DNA of 64,000 nt from contig NW_004797283.1 in NCBI RefSeq assembly GCF_000002075.1, forward strand, positions 2,330,946-2,394,945, read 5' to 3'. The position numbers and the translations under genes were made by a program. The notes beneath the pieces were generated by a model. The model was not told the DNA's origin. It saw only the letters and a program-made list of their open reading frames with translations, and did not search any database. The first letter of the stretch is position 1. Each line of letters opens with the position of its first letter. The DNA is from Aplysia californica. Lineage: Eukaryota; Mollusca; Gastropoda; Aplysiida; Aplysiidae. Below, one piece after another: positions 33,501 through 42,640 of the stretch.

Positions 33501-35399
33501 CCCTTGGCTATCGCTACAAGCTGCGCTAATAAAGGTAAATTGTACATCATGCTTATTATTATGAAAAGGCAATACTCTTTCTGACGGAAAGTAGGAAGTG
33601 CTAGAGACTTTGACTATGTAAAGTGTTTTAAAATTCATACCAACATCCCCATGCCTCCAACAGCCATTGGTTTATTTCTGAGCCTTGGATCATCCCTCAT
33701 CTCCACAGCAGCGTAAAATGCATCCATGTCTACGTGGACAATTGTGTGCGATAAATCATATCTTTGGTTTAAGTTTTCTATAATGCGATCTGCCTTGAAA
33801 AAGAAATAAACAAATAACTAAGATTAAAAGCACATTTCAGAAAATTTCCATATGAAAAATGATACAATATATTTGACTCTGCTCTACGAACAATGATGAT
33901 ATTCTATTTAGCCAGGAATTTTGAGTTTTGAAATGGTACAGAATATTCAGCATAAGAAAACAAAATCAAAGCAAAAATGTTTTAAGCAGAAAGGTGAAGT
34001 GATTATTAGGTTCCAAGTTCTGATGAACAGAATGAGCAATGGTTGAGGCGGTTGCATTTTATTTCACAGAGACTGGTCACTTTTCAAAGTTATTCAAAGT
34101 TTAAAAGAGATATTATATCTGATCGAGTATGTATAAATGGCTTCTGAAATAATGTAAGCCTCTAAGTCAGGTTTGCTGTCAAATGGAAAGTGAGGAACTC
34201 CACTGTTCTTCCACACCCTCTATATAACTTATAAGGTTAAAAAAAATTACTTTTATTTTCTTGCTACATCAAAGTTATGCAGCATCAAATATTTTAAACT
34301 CTTCATCCCACTATATCAGGGCCCTCTTTTCGTATGAAATCTAAAAGCGACATCTACATGACTAAATTGGTCAATAAATCAAAACAAGTGAACCCATTTT
34401 GATACGTTTTCATCAAAAGAATGAATGAACTGGTACAAGAAACCTGTTTTCGGAAACTACTGAAAACTAATTTTACGTTGAAGTCATCATAAAGGAATGC
34501 GCCAGAGCTGCTGCCAACAGCTCAATGGCACAGGCGTTCTGACCATGGGCCGGTGGGAGCAGCTTACTGGAGATGGAGTTAAAAGATCAAACAAGGCTAA
34601 TGTTTTGCACAGAGTGACACTTGGATAAAAATACAAGGTCCTAAGACTTTCACAACACACAACTGTGACAACGTGAAACTCCAACCTCTCTTATGCCTTC
34701 CTGTAGTTTTCCAGGCGTGAGTTTATCCATTTGAAACTGTTGCTCCTTTATTCTCAAGTTCAGTTGCTCCTCCTTCTTTCTTTCATTCTCATAAAATTTG
34801 GATCCTGTAAAATGTTTGCATTGATAGCTAAAGAGTAGTGTATCAACATTCATGATTACAACATCATAACAGTCATTAAATGCAAGGCAGAAAATAACAG
34901 GGACAGACAGACACAACAGAAAGATAGTAAAGAATTATGATCGACCAGAAGCACCCTCGATAACAATCTGTTCCCCTGCAAAGTAAGAAAAAAAAAACTA
35001 CAAAGGTACAAAAGAGCATAATAGAGAGACATTGATATAAATACTCAGTAGTAACATATTACGCTCTGATAATAAAAAACGTTTAGTTATAGTACATCTA
35101 AATGAATCAGACAGACAAAACAAAAATACAAAGATTAATACAAGCAGAAAGTGTACAGATACACAAGACATGACCTTACCTTTCGAAGCCTCATAAATTA
35201 TCTGGTTTATTTTCTCTTTGTCCAGACCCTCCATGCCAGCCTTGTTGTCATTGAGTACCATTCGACTCATGAGACTAGAGCTGCTGTTACTTTTGCCTCT
35301 CTCAGGTATACTTTCATTAGCTGCAGATATTGTCGAGGACCCTGTAGCATGATGGGCAACACTTGAGGTAGAAGGTACTTCTGATGTTAATGCATCCAT
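21484..35399 (-). CDS. POLK: DNA polymerase kappa, 10 coding exons
   Basis: A Y-family translesion polymerase of the nucleus; vertebrate POLK bypasses bulky minor-groove guanine adducts and extends mismatched ends. Ten exons joined on GT-AG borders keep one frame and give 840 residues (human 870). Seen: [20 protein letters not shown] (N-clasp, 50s-60s), [13 protein letters not shown] with Asp135, Asp137 and steric-gate Tyr140, SLDEAYLD with catalytic Asp226-Glu227, [31 protein letters not shown] (helix-hairpin-helix) and LRLMG (little finger). One UBZ zinc finger follows (Cys754, Cys757, His772, Cys776, with Asp774), then the PCNA box QSSLLSFF at 832-839. Vertebrates have two UBZ fingers. The start is chosen by homology just downstream. 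The gene is divergent from GON4L. Confidence 0.97.
22157..22687 (+). mobile_element. Full SINE, family A, in the last POLK intron
   Basis: Close relative of the copy at 19,190, with A-box-like and B-box (GGTTCGAATCC) motifs and the conserved centre. An 8-bp target duplication, AATGGTAT, lies at 22,149-22,156 and 22,688-22,695. It is antisense to POLK. Confidence 0.93.
23301..23480 (-). mobile_element. SINE-like retroposon, family B
   Basis: Reverse copy with the GGTTGGCGGGTG head at its right end. Flanked by near-identical TAAACGTAAG (23,291-23,300) and TTAACGTAAG (23,481-23,490). Confidence 0.88.
23550..24475. other. POLK intron 9, probable decayed dispersed repeat
   Basis: Contains two stretches of the type AAGATGGCCGCC (near 23,628) and CAAGATGGCGGCC (near 24,231), with GTTTCCATAGCAACTG. 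Fragments like these also occur near 1,350 and 4,310. Element borders cannot be set. Confidence 0.35.
24480..24885. repeat. Two-copy ~202-bp tandem duplication
   Basis: GAGGACCGGACGAAGCCATT near 24,485 recurs as GAGGACCAGACAAAGCCATT near 24,687. The rest of each unit aligns, including the AAGACAAATAACNGACAATC block and TATCCAGGGTTC/TTTCCAGGGTTC. Similarity is roughly 80% by eye. Confidence 0.8.
25046..25820 (-). CDS. POLK: POLK coding exon 9 (linker and UBZ)
   Basis: Starts GVRMSKL (human VRISSF). A long acidic and Ser-rich linker follows, with a C4-like-spaced UBZ finger, CPICCQQ ... HVDLC, that binds ubiquitin in the family. Donor AAAAG|GTGAGA; reading through it would give an artificial stop after NRKR. 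Confidence 0.94.
25821..26971 (-). other. POLK intron 8
   Basis: No coding evidence. A decayed family-A SINE piece lies at 26,820-26,960. Confidence 0.6.
26820..26960 (-). mobile_element. Decayed SINE family A fragment
   Basis: The central domain is still readable in reverse: TTATCAATTTTAGGACCACC then AAGGGATCTTTGATATGC and CAACTTGCAC. Head and tail are lost. Confidence 0.7.
26972..27143 (-). CDS. POLK: POLK coding exon 8
   Basis: Encodes [19 protein letters not shown] to PLRLRLMG, the DNA-binding little finger. Acceptor TTCGCAG|GGGAAA, donor ATGG|GTACTC. Confidence 0.95.
27600..27835 (-). repeat. Dispersed repeat, 'TCGAACCTGC' family, copy 1
   Basis: The reverse complement begins GTACAGTCGAACCTGC and continues through GACCACCTGTA and CATTTACCCCCTTGCAT. 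It matches copies at 31,795 and 35,685. It is non-coding, and its class is unknown. Confidence 0.7.
27849..27978 (-). CDS. POLK: POLK coding exon 7
   Basis: Encodes [18 protein letters not shown] through EDRLV, the start of the little-finger region. Acceptor CCCCTCAG|GGACG, donor GTG|GTGAGT. Confidence 0.95.
28448..28614 (-). CDS. POLK: POLK coding exon 6
   Basis: Encodes [17 protein letters not shown] and [20 protein letters not shown]. The start at 28,614 keeps RK-ISGVGKV in line with human RKVSGIGKV but uses an A-rich acceptor (AAAAAG|ATTTCAGG). The stronger-looking ATTTCAG|GTGTGG seven bases later would break the frame. Donor GAG|GTGAGA. Confidence 0.87.
29050..29370 (+). mobile_element. 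Non-LTR-like 3' fragment with (AAGT)n tail
   Basis: It holds a 96-codon frame (29,056-29,346) ending [17 protein letters not shown]. The frame is followed by ACAAGTAAGTAAG, a short simple-repeat tail like those of some LINEs. ACCCTGA occurs at both borders (about 29,043-29,049 and 29,371-29,377), a likely short target duplication. I do not recognise the protein. Confidence 0.5.
30217..30504 (-). pseudogene. hAT transposase C-terminal (dimerisation) fragment
   Basis: The minus frame reads [20 protein letters not shown] then [21 protein letters not shown]. This matches the hAT dimerisation block (usual form: PHSNAECERVFS...KIKTDFRSS) found in hAT transposases and domesticated relatives. The rest of the transposase is missing, so it is a dead fragment in POLK intron 5. 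Confidence 0.82.
31512..31636 (-). CDS. POLK: POLK coding exon 5
   Basis: Encodes [20 protein letters not shown] through LPIRK. Acceptor CTCAG|GTATT, donor AAG|GTACTC. Confidence 0.95.
31795..32040 (+). repeat. Dispersed repeat, 'TCGAACCTGC' family, copy 2
   Basis: TTTGAACCTGCTCTGACTAC, then CCACAGCCCCCTTACT and a T run, align with the copies at 27,600 (reverse) and 35,685. Confidence 0.55.
32564..33137 (-). CDS. POLK: POLK coding exon 4 (catalytic palm and insert)
   Basis: Residues 165-355: [17 protein letters not shown], catalytic SLDEAYLD, then a poorly conserved insert with several cysteines including CPEC, and [13 protein letters not shown] at the end. Acceptor TTTTGCAG|AGC, donor GCAG|GTACAT. 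The insert replaces the low-conservation loop of human POLK. Confidence 0.96.
33641..33793 (-). CDS. POLK: POLK coding exon 3
   Basis: 51 codons (residues 114-164) carrying the first metal-binding motif [17 protein letters not shown] and KPMAVGG. Acceptor TTTTTCAAG, donor TTG|GTATGA. Confidence 0.96.
34318..34580 (+). repeat. Dispersed repeat shared with GON4L intron (copy 1)
   Basis: The stretch from CCCTCTTTTCGTATGAAATC through AAAACAAGTGAACCCATT to GAGCTGCTGCCAACAGCTCA matches 54,197-54,460 along its length in the same orientation. No coding or terminal features are seen. Confidence 0.75.
34686..34804 (-). CDS. POLK: POLK coding exon 2
   Basis: Acceptor CATTTTACAG|GATCC, donor GAG|GTTGGA. 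Encodes [17 protein letters not shown] and following, part of the N-clasp helix. Confidence 0.94.
35180..35399 (-). CDS. POLK: POLK coding exon 1
   Basis: Residues 1-73 plus one base. It encodes a Ser/Thr-rich start and [20 protein letters not shown], nearly identical to human POLK. The donor is AAAG|GTAAGG. Confidence 0.95.
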
Positions 35400-35454
35400 T
35401 TTAAATCTTTACTTTTCAAATGTAAAGATATTGAAGCAAATACAACGGTGCAAC
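35400..35454 (-). other. POLK: POLK 5' UTR part of the first coding exon
   Basis: Upstream of the ATG, a strong acceptor (CTTTTTCTTTTCAG|GTTGC) ends an intron at 35,455. At least one non-coding 5' exon therefore lies further up; it was not located. Confidence 0.7.
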
Positions 35455-37679
35455 CTGAAAAGAAAAAGAGCAATGTCACACAAAACAAAAAAGTAAGATA
35501 AAAAGGTCCTGCTTTCTAACGGAGTTTAAAATACCACAAAAAGTAGTTAGGCCTACAGAAAAGAATTCACTCTGAAAAACTAAAAGGAAAGGTTTACAAG
35601 ACATTTTGATAAAAACTATCAATTAGGGAAAAAGCAAAGAAACATGAAGAAACAGGCACCATAGATGTATATCAAAATATCGTTGAACCTGCACAATATG
35701 GCCAACGGCCACCTGTACAAATAGCCACTTTCCATTTCCCCCCTTGCGTTTTTTCTCTCTATATATAATTTCACAAAGTATAATTAATTTATCAATGGTC
35801 ACCTGTACAACGTGACCACAGCCACCCTATTTTATCTCCCAAAAACAAAAAAACCTGTCTAAGAACGGCCACACAAATCTTTCTTTGCCCGACATTGTGT
35901 CATAAATTAAGTATTGGCTCCCGACGCTGGTATACGAGCCATCCATTCACCTCCTGTCATTGTTGTTAGTCCCTCCTATGTCCGACCATGTAGGTAGGCC
36001 CCATCCACTGTTTTCCAAATTAACCACTGGATAACAATAAATTTTCAGCTGCTGGTGAGGGAAGCATGAGGTGTCATAACCTACAAGTACAAGCCCAACC
36101 CACAACTCACAAATCGTAAGTGAGGTGACCCGTCACTGTTTACCCAGTCTTTAAATGGACATGAACAGGAAGCGTCATTCATTCTCCAAGTGGTGGCGAC
36201 CCATTAGTTAAATTTTACCTTCTCGTCTGACTAGTTTCATACTGTTTTACATTGCACACTGTCTTCATCATTTGATACACTTTGTAGAATTTAACAGTTT
36301 ATTACAGCAGTCCTGCCTGAGACTTCGTTGTGTGAACAAAAATGCTTCACACATTCAGATAAATCCAGCCGTTGACGATGGCATCAATGTAGAAATGTAA
36401 CCCATGTCTGAGCCTACAACCAACTATAGTGGGGAACTCAGAAGGGAATGTTAAAAAAAAACAATATCAACCCCCTGAAAAACCAGTAAAGCAACAACAA
36501 CAATAAACTCCCCTCCCCCCCCCCCCCCCCGGACCCCCTGAAAAAAAATCCCATTTAGATTACCCTTAGTCTAATTAGTCCTAAGCAGGTTGAGACCTCA
36601 GAAGGGAATGACCAGGAATGATTTGTTTTCTTCAGTTTCATCAGTATCAGTCCTGCCTTCTAAATCTAAGACGGACATTTGTCTCAGACGTCCACTTTTT
36701 CACTCAACAATGGGTGGCAGTCTTGCTGTAGGTTCGACAGTACTCAGTGCACCTTTAGGCATGACAACCTATAAAAGTTAGGAAAATTTTGTTTAGCTTA
36801 TTAGGATAATTAGGCTTATTTGGGCTTTGATTCAAACTTAGAGTGAGAACTTAGACTAAGTATAATAATGGTGTATTGATCTCGACCGTGCAGACAATAG
36901 ACAGTAGTTGTGCGTCGTGTTCTAGGAACTAGTCTATCTAGGCTGTCTAAGCTTCTTTCGATGAATGACAGTCTTGCTGGATCTGTGGAATATTATTCTA
37001 AGGCTTGAATGAAAATATAGATTGAGAAAAATAAATATATATATATCGAAAAAATCAAATCATAGATCTAGAGGGGATTCTAGATCTATATTATTATTAT
37101 TAATATTTAATTTTTTTAAATCCAGACCCTGTTCTAAAAAAAAAAGCAAAATTTAGGGACCTCAGTCATATCGTCACACAGTCATTTCATCACACCGGTG
37201 CAGTCAAGACGTCACACCCCAAATCCACAAGGTTAAATGGAGATCATGATCATTTCGTAGCACGCATTCAAACACGCATTGTCATGGCAATCGCAAATCA
37301 CAATTTTCGGGGGAGGGTTGGGGCTGTGCAAGTCATTGTGCCTACCTGATCAGCTACACAGTTCATTAATAGGCCTATTGACACTATTGACAATATTATA
37401 TCGAAATTAAATCGAATTAGATTTTAACAAAGTCAGTTTTTAAAAGTATGTTTGATGTGAGGTGTGGTGATAGGCAAGATCATAATATTAATTATAAATT
37501 ATATTTGTTAAAAATAAAATAGCTAATTGAAACATACGGTACTGCAATTTTGCTAAAAGCTAGACCTTTACTTTCAAATAAAGCCTCACTAACTCTACCA
37601 CACATTATTTTTCCCATATTTTAAAAACTATTGTTCTTATTGAACAGTATTTTAAACTTGTACAAGATATGATTTACGA
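35455..37679. other. Region upstream of POLK, no gene recognised
   Basis: Probably the POLK 5' UTR intron and flank. Contents are the dispersed repeat copy at 35,685-35,905, a C16 run at 36,515-36,530 and AT-rich sequence near 37,030-37,130. No exon can be supported. Confidence 0.45.
35685..35905 (+). repeat. Dispersed repeat, 'TCGAACCTGC' family, copy 3
   Basis: GTTGAACCTGCACAATATGG, GGCCACCTGTACAAATAGCC and TTTCCCCCCTTGCG align with the copy at 27,600 read in reverse. Confidence 0.7.
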
Positions 37680-38060
37680 ATCATCATCATCCAGTACCAG
37701 ATCTGCGACAGACATCGGCGATCATGGTTCTCCATTCATTCCTTTGCTTGGATGCTCTTAAAAAAGCCCCGTTTCCCTGATCTTTCCCTGTTTCCCATTT
37801 GTTTACGTTCCCTAAGTACTAAGTAGGTTGACTGGGCCTACCCCTACCTCGTTTGCCTTCAATTTTGCCAGTGAGAGCTAGATGTTTGGACCCTGTCTAT
37901 TCATGGACTTCATCAAAGCACTACCTACCTCATTTGATTTCTTTTCCTTCCATGATACTCAGTGCAGTCTCCTACTCCTAGTATAAGAAACCGCATTTCT
38001 GTCGCTTCAATGTATTTGTACTCTATCTTTGATATGGTGCGGTGGGTGCGAGCAGTGAAT
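37680..38060 (-). mobile_element. LINE 3' fragment, second copy
   Basis: Same sequence family and orientation as 3,241-3,705: it starts with the complement of a GAT tail, then matches ATGGTTCTCCATTCATTCCT, TTGCTTGGATGCTCTTAAAA and the GGGCCTACCCCTACCTCG block. It is more diverged, with no intact frame. Confidence 0.78.
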
Positions 38061-38179
38061 CGATTCAGAGTTGTTCCCATATAGGCCTATATAGCTTCAA
38101 CTCAGTTCATAGGTCATTGATGGTGCTAAGAATAGATGGGAGTCTCTAAGCCTAGGGTGAAAGGTAGAGTTAGGAAGGC

Positions 38180-38590
38180 TTGTCTGTCGTTCAGCCATTG
38201 AGATGCTGCGTGATTGAAAGGGGGTGGGGGCTAAGGGGTGTCGGTCTGTCTACTGGGGGTGGGTGAGGGCAGGGTGTGCACTCGGTGACGGCGCGTGTGA
38301 CGAGCGGAGGGGTAATGTATTAATGAATGGGAAAACACAGGAAGTGTAGCCAGTCAATGGAGGCAACACATAGCGTAGACAGTTAAGTTAATTGTTCAGG
38401 TGGCTACTTCTAACCCCCGGTGTCGGTAACGCTAGTTTTATATCCAAGCTAGGCCAACACGATCGGGCTGTAGACTGTAGAGGCAATGTGATCAGGGCGC
38501 TCATACTAGACTATGATTGGTTTTGGACTTTGGAGCGTGTTGATGCATGACCTGCCAATGCGTTTGTTGTACGCTCGACTGTCTTAATTT
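38180..38590. promoter_or_regulatory. GC-richer intergenic stretch, candidate promoter zone
   Basis: It is locally richer in G+C and CpG than its surroundings (for example GACGGCGCGTGTGACGAGCG near 38,290) and lies between two divergent genes. No TATA or initiator can be assigned. The call rests on position and composition only. Confidence 0.25.
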
Positions 38591-38605
38591 CTTGACTTAC
38601 TTCTG

Positions 38606-38610
<5 letters not shown>

Positions 38611-38671
<61 letters not shown>

Positions 38672-38700
38672 TGAGAGAGAGAGGGAGAGAGAGAGAGAGA
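38611..38700. repeat. (GA)n microsatellite
   Basis: About 27 GA units, then interrupted GA/GGGG units. Confidence 0.96.
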
Positions 38701-38810
38701 AAAATAAAAAAGAGAGAACAACAATCACTTCGAAGACAAAGTATAATACGGTTTGTTTGATGACTGAGAAAGCTTTCACTTCACTTCAGGCATATGATAT
38801 AATATATGGC

Positions 38811-38877
38811 TACTAGATCTAGATCTAGATCTAGATCTAGTAGATCTACCTAGATCTAGATCTAGATCTAAAATCTA
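38811..38877. repeat. AGATCT hexamer array
   Basis: Tandem, self-complementary CTAGAT units in two blocks separated by TAGTAGATCTACC. The same short motif recurs singly at many other sites in the window. Confidence 0.9.
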
Positions 38878-38886
38878 GGGGAGGAC

Positions 38887-39089
38887 TTCCGTAACGAGCG
38901 ACCACTATGGAGACAGAGTAGAATTGAGGGCTAGGGGTAGGAGGGACTACGTACGGTTCTAGCCTAGGGGCCTAGGGCAGGGGTAGGGTTAGGGTTAGGG
39001 TTAGGGTTAGGGTTAGGGTTAGGGTTAGGGTTTGGGATTCAGGAGTTGACACTTTATTTTGTTTGTTGGGGTGGTCGCTCGTTACGGAA
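38887..39089. mobile_element. 203-bp inverted-repeat element carrying telomeric repeats
   Basis: TTCCGTAACGAGCGACCAC (38,887-38,905) is the exact complement of 39,071-39,089. The 165 bases between contain a TTAGGG tract. No target-site duplication is obvious. It could be a MITE that captured a telomeric repeat, or an inverted duplication made during break repair. Confidence 0.75.
38984..39036 (+). repeat. Interstitial telomeric repeat (TTAGGG)n
   Basis: Seven perfect TTAGGG units (38,989-39,030), preceded by TAGGG and followed by one TTTGGG variant. TTAGGG is the telomere repeat of molluscs and many other animals. The flanks on both sides are ordinary intergenic sequence, so this is internal. 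Confidence 0.97.
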
Positions 39090-40573
39090 TCTAGTACTGG
39101 CGTTTCAAATAGCATTGGGGGAGCTATTCAGAACACGACGTTTCATAGCACGGGAGCTAAACTATTCAGTATTCAGACTTAGAACGCGGCGTTTCCCAGG
39201 GCAAGCCCCCCTGAAAACCCCCTGCTCTTGAGTCGTCTTGACTTTACTTTAACGAACGAAACTTCAAAATCACCCTACCTCTCGAACATAGCCTACTCAG
39301 CATAAAGTCAAGTAACTAGATTTTGAATATAAAGTTCAACTTCAACTTGGACCGTCTTGGAATACAATACAATCACTGTCAGAAATAAACAAGCGGAGCA
39401 CCCGCTAATTTTGAGCACACACAGAACACGGAAATTTGAGTAGAGCAAAACTTTGAGTTTGCGAATGAAGAGCGAATGTTTACAATAATAGAACCTAAGA
39501 GTGATCTCCCCCTGATGATCTTCTGCCATAAAAGTTTTGATTATGTAGCCCTAGTTAGCTTTGATTTTACGGGAAAAACAATGGAGCATGAAACCGATGA
39601 AACCTTCAAGACTAGGAGAAGGTTTGCCGATTTCGCTTTTTGTAGACGTAGAGACCTCGCCTCAACCCTTGGGTATTGCCTCTATATTCAGATCTAGCTG
39701 TAAACGCTGTTGTTAACCCTGTCCAGACCAATCCTTACAGCTGCGTCTGTATCTGCTGAAGAAATCTGAAATGCCCTCGCTTTTTTCATAATTTCCCTTT
39801 CAGTTTCATTAGAATCTACTTTCACTCTGACTCAGTGACTGGGACAAGACGTGTCTTAGTCTTTCCTTTGATTGGCGCTACCATTAATCATGATAAACGA
39901 AAGGCAATCTTGGATTGCAATTTATAATTACACAAGGCAGACAAAAACGACGTTTTTGAGTCTGGGTTTGCTGTGAACTATTTAAATAACTAGTCTTGGC
40001 TGCCGCTAGACTATTCCGCCACTGTGAGAAAAGATTAAAAATATAAATAATTCCCACCTCTATGGCATGTTGGGAAGTATAAAGATATTTTACTCCCCCC
40101 CCCCCCCCCCCCCCCACCCTCTGGGAATAGAAGAAAATTTTGTTCCCGCCCGAGTGGGAATAGTTCAGAAGAAAACTAGCGTAGAGAATTTTATTTTCCT
40201 TGTGAACCTTCTGCCATTTTCTTTTACTCTTAGAAAGACTTCAAGAAGGCGTCTGTGTGTGTGTTCTTGTGTGTATGATTTAGTTTTACTTTATATTCAT
40301 ATTTTTGGCCTTTTTCTTTTCTTTCAGTGAAATTGATTTGATATCATGACAGAAAGCATTCAAAAGCTAAACGTGACAATTTTCCTGTGAGCAGCACTCT
40401 CGTTTGAATATGTGCTCAATATTTCCAGACCCAAATTGTAGGGCTTTCTAGATCTAAATCTAGATCAAGATTCTGCCAGTGGAAAATTTTTTATTCTCAC
40501 CCCAGGTTTAGAGGTTGGCCTTCAACCTGTATTACATCTTATAAAACTAGATCTAGATCTAGATAGATCTTAA
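39090..40573. other. Intergenic, upstream of GON4L; C21 run
   Basis: No exon is supported. A run of 21 C lies at 40,095-40,115. A 5' non-coding exon of GON4L must lie somewhere upstream of 42,058, but I could not place it. Confidence 0.4.
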
Positions 40574-40675
40574 GGGGGCTCTCGTGGCCAAGAGGAAGGT
40601 GTTCGCCTCTCATTCAAAGGTCCTGGGTTCGAATCCGAGTTGTGACGGAAAAATGTTCTTCCCTAAAATACCCCC
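40574..40675 (+). mobile_element. SINE family A head only
   Basis: The tRNA-like head with GGGTTCGAATCC and the GGGGGCTCTCGTGGCC start is present. The body is absent beyond about 40,675. Confidence 0.8.
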
Positions 40676-41294
40676 TTAACATTTTGCGCTCACTTGGCGC
40701 AAATGGCGCAATGTGAATATGCACCGATGAAAATTTTCTGTTCCGGTCTCCTGGCGCAGTCACCAGGCCTGTGACCAGATGCATGGGGTATTTTGTACTG
40801 CTGGCTGTGTGAGTGCAAAGTGTAAAAAGTTATTTTTAGAAAAAAATTTAAATCTTTGGGCTTACATTTCTGCTGTTTTCACCCATAATTTGATGTTTTG
40901 CAGTTGTTAAAAATTTTCTTGAAAATAACTGATTTGCAACAGTTCAAGAGTGGCGTGTACATGTGTGTGATCTACATTTCACAGCATTTTCAGCCTCTTC
41001 TAGTCATTCAAGTTGAAGTTGTTAATGCTTTAGATTTAGGTTTAAGTTAGAAAAAATATAGTGCCTCTCCCTTAAAAATTTGACTCTTTGAGCCTGATTC
41101 AAAAGGCCATTCTCTCCTTTTCTTTTGTGACAAATGTTTCTTTGTAAGTCCCCTAATCATATTGCCATGGTACTGACATTAGGCATCTTTGTGCCAAGGT
41201 AACTAAAACAGCTTTGTCTCTAGAATAGTTTGAAATGTCCGAGCCGTCAGAAAGAAGACTTTTTGCTCAAAATGCTCATTGCACAACTTGTCCT
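40676..41294. other. No feature recognised
   Basis: No repeat or exon that I can support. Confidence 0.4.
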
Positions 41295-41821
41295 TTTTTA
41301 AAATTTTGGTAAGTATGTTTTACTCGCAACTAAGGTCATATATGAGCGTGCGGGACACATTAAACATTTTCAGTTGGTAGGAAATTTTGAATTTTGCTCG
41401 GGTGGCGGCCGAAGTCTACTCTTTTATCGATTTTGAACCTCCAAGGGATCTTAAGAACGTGCACAACTTGCACACGGGACCTCCAAGGTTTTTCGCCCTT
41501 GTCTAAGAAAGCTAGGTGTAAATCTTTCCTACCAGAAGATCAGGGGTGTGGCTGAAAGACAGCAGTATGAAGGAACCAGGGAGTAGCAGTAGAAAGGGTA
41601 CAGAAAGAGTCAGGAACCCAGAAGAGGGGACAAAGGAGGTGAGGGGATGGGGGCAGAAAGTGGAGACGAAAGCAGACGACAGAACATTGCTTGAGAGCAG
41701 GAAAGGAGATAAAAGGAGACAATTTTAGAAAAGAAAAATTTCCGTCGCTACCAGAATTTGAGCCCAAGACCCATTGAATGAGAGGCTAAACACCTTAATC
41801 TCTAGACTACGAGAGCCCCCT
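41295..41821 (-). mobile_element. Full SINE family A, reverse
   Basis: The head is at the right end (complement of GGGGGCTCTCGTAGTC), the central domain lies near 41,410-41,480 and the tail near 41,310-41,350. Short flanking ACTTGT repeats (41,286-41,291 and 41,825-41,830) are compatible with a target duplication. Confidence 0.88.
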
Positions 41822-42057
41822 ACTACTTGTTCTACAGAGTCACAGAGACCAGGTTTACCTGTACTTTGATCTCAAAAAAAATTTTTTTTTTAAATGAGAG
41901 ACACCTACCTACATGAAGTAGACTGCAGACCCGTTCCTTTTTTCTTTAATCCTGACTCTAGTATCTATTTGCTCACTTTTGTGATTTCAAAAAGAAATCC
42001 TAACAGATGAAGGAAAATCTCTTTGTACTATCAAATGAATTGTTTGTATTTTGACAG

Positions 42058-42086
42058 GGGACCTACAGTTTATATGAAAGTCCAGC
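42058..42086 (+). other. GON4L: GON4L 5' UTR part of the first coding exon
   Basis: The acceptor TTGTATTTTGACAG|GGGACC marks an upstream non-coding exon. The ATG at 42,087 is the first in the exon. Confidence 0.7.
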
Positions 42087-42640
42087 ATGTCTGACAACTG
42101 CAAAAAGCCCCAAGACAGTCCCTCAGGGGAGGAATGTGACAGCAGTCTCATTATGGCTAATTCAAGTCAAACTGATATAGAAGATAGTAATAAGGATGAT
42201 GACAGGGGGAATGGTAATGATGATGGTGACAAAGAAGATGGTGACAATGATGAAGATGAAACTGACATGAGCAAAGAAGAGAACTCTTCAGTGTTTTCGT
42301 CCCCATTAGATCAAAAGCAAATACTGGATGATGCCAGAAGAGAGACAAGGACTCCAAAGAAAAAAGAAGCCACAAATGAAATTATTGACTCTACTGAGGA
42401 TCCTCTGGAGACTCCTTCAAAAGTTTTGATGAGGACTTTAGAAGCCTTTTCAAAGATAGAAGAATCAGCAAAAGCAAGTGCTAGTTCTAAGACCCCATCA
42501 AAAACACTTCAGAAGTTGACTGGTAAAAAAGCTGTGCAGAGAACACCACACAAGGCTCTGCAGGTGACACCAGTGAAGAAGTCCAAAGGTGGTGCTAAGA
42601 AGAGATCTTCTGAGGTTCACCTTGAATTGAAAGAGAAACA
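42087..42640 (+). CDS. GON4L: GON4L coding exon 1
   Basis: 184 codons plus two bases. Very acidic (DKEDGDNDEDETD), then basic with repeated TPSK, TPHK and TPVK motifs. Donor AAACA|GTGAGT. Confidence 0.9.

Noticed and set aside
38811-39036. True chromosome end at the TTAGGG tract
   Set aside because: Unique and genic sequence continues on both sides, so the tract is internal.
40574-40645. Possible isolated tRNA
   Set aside because: Same SINE head with an eroded A box. The stem pairing is poor.
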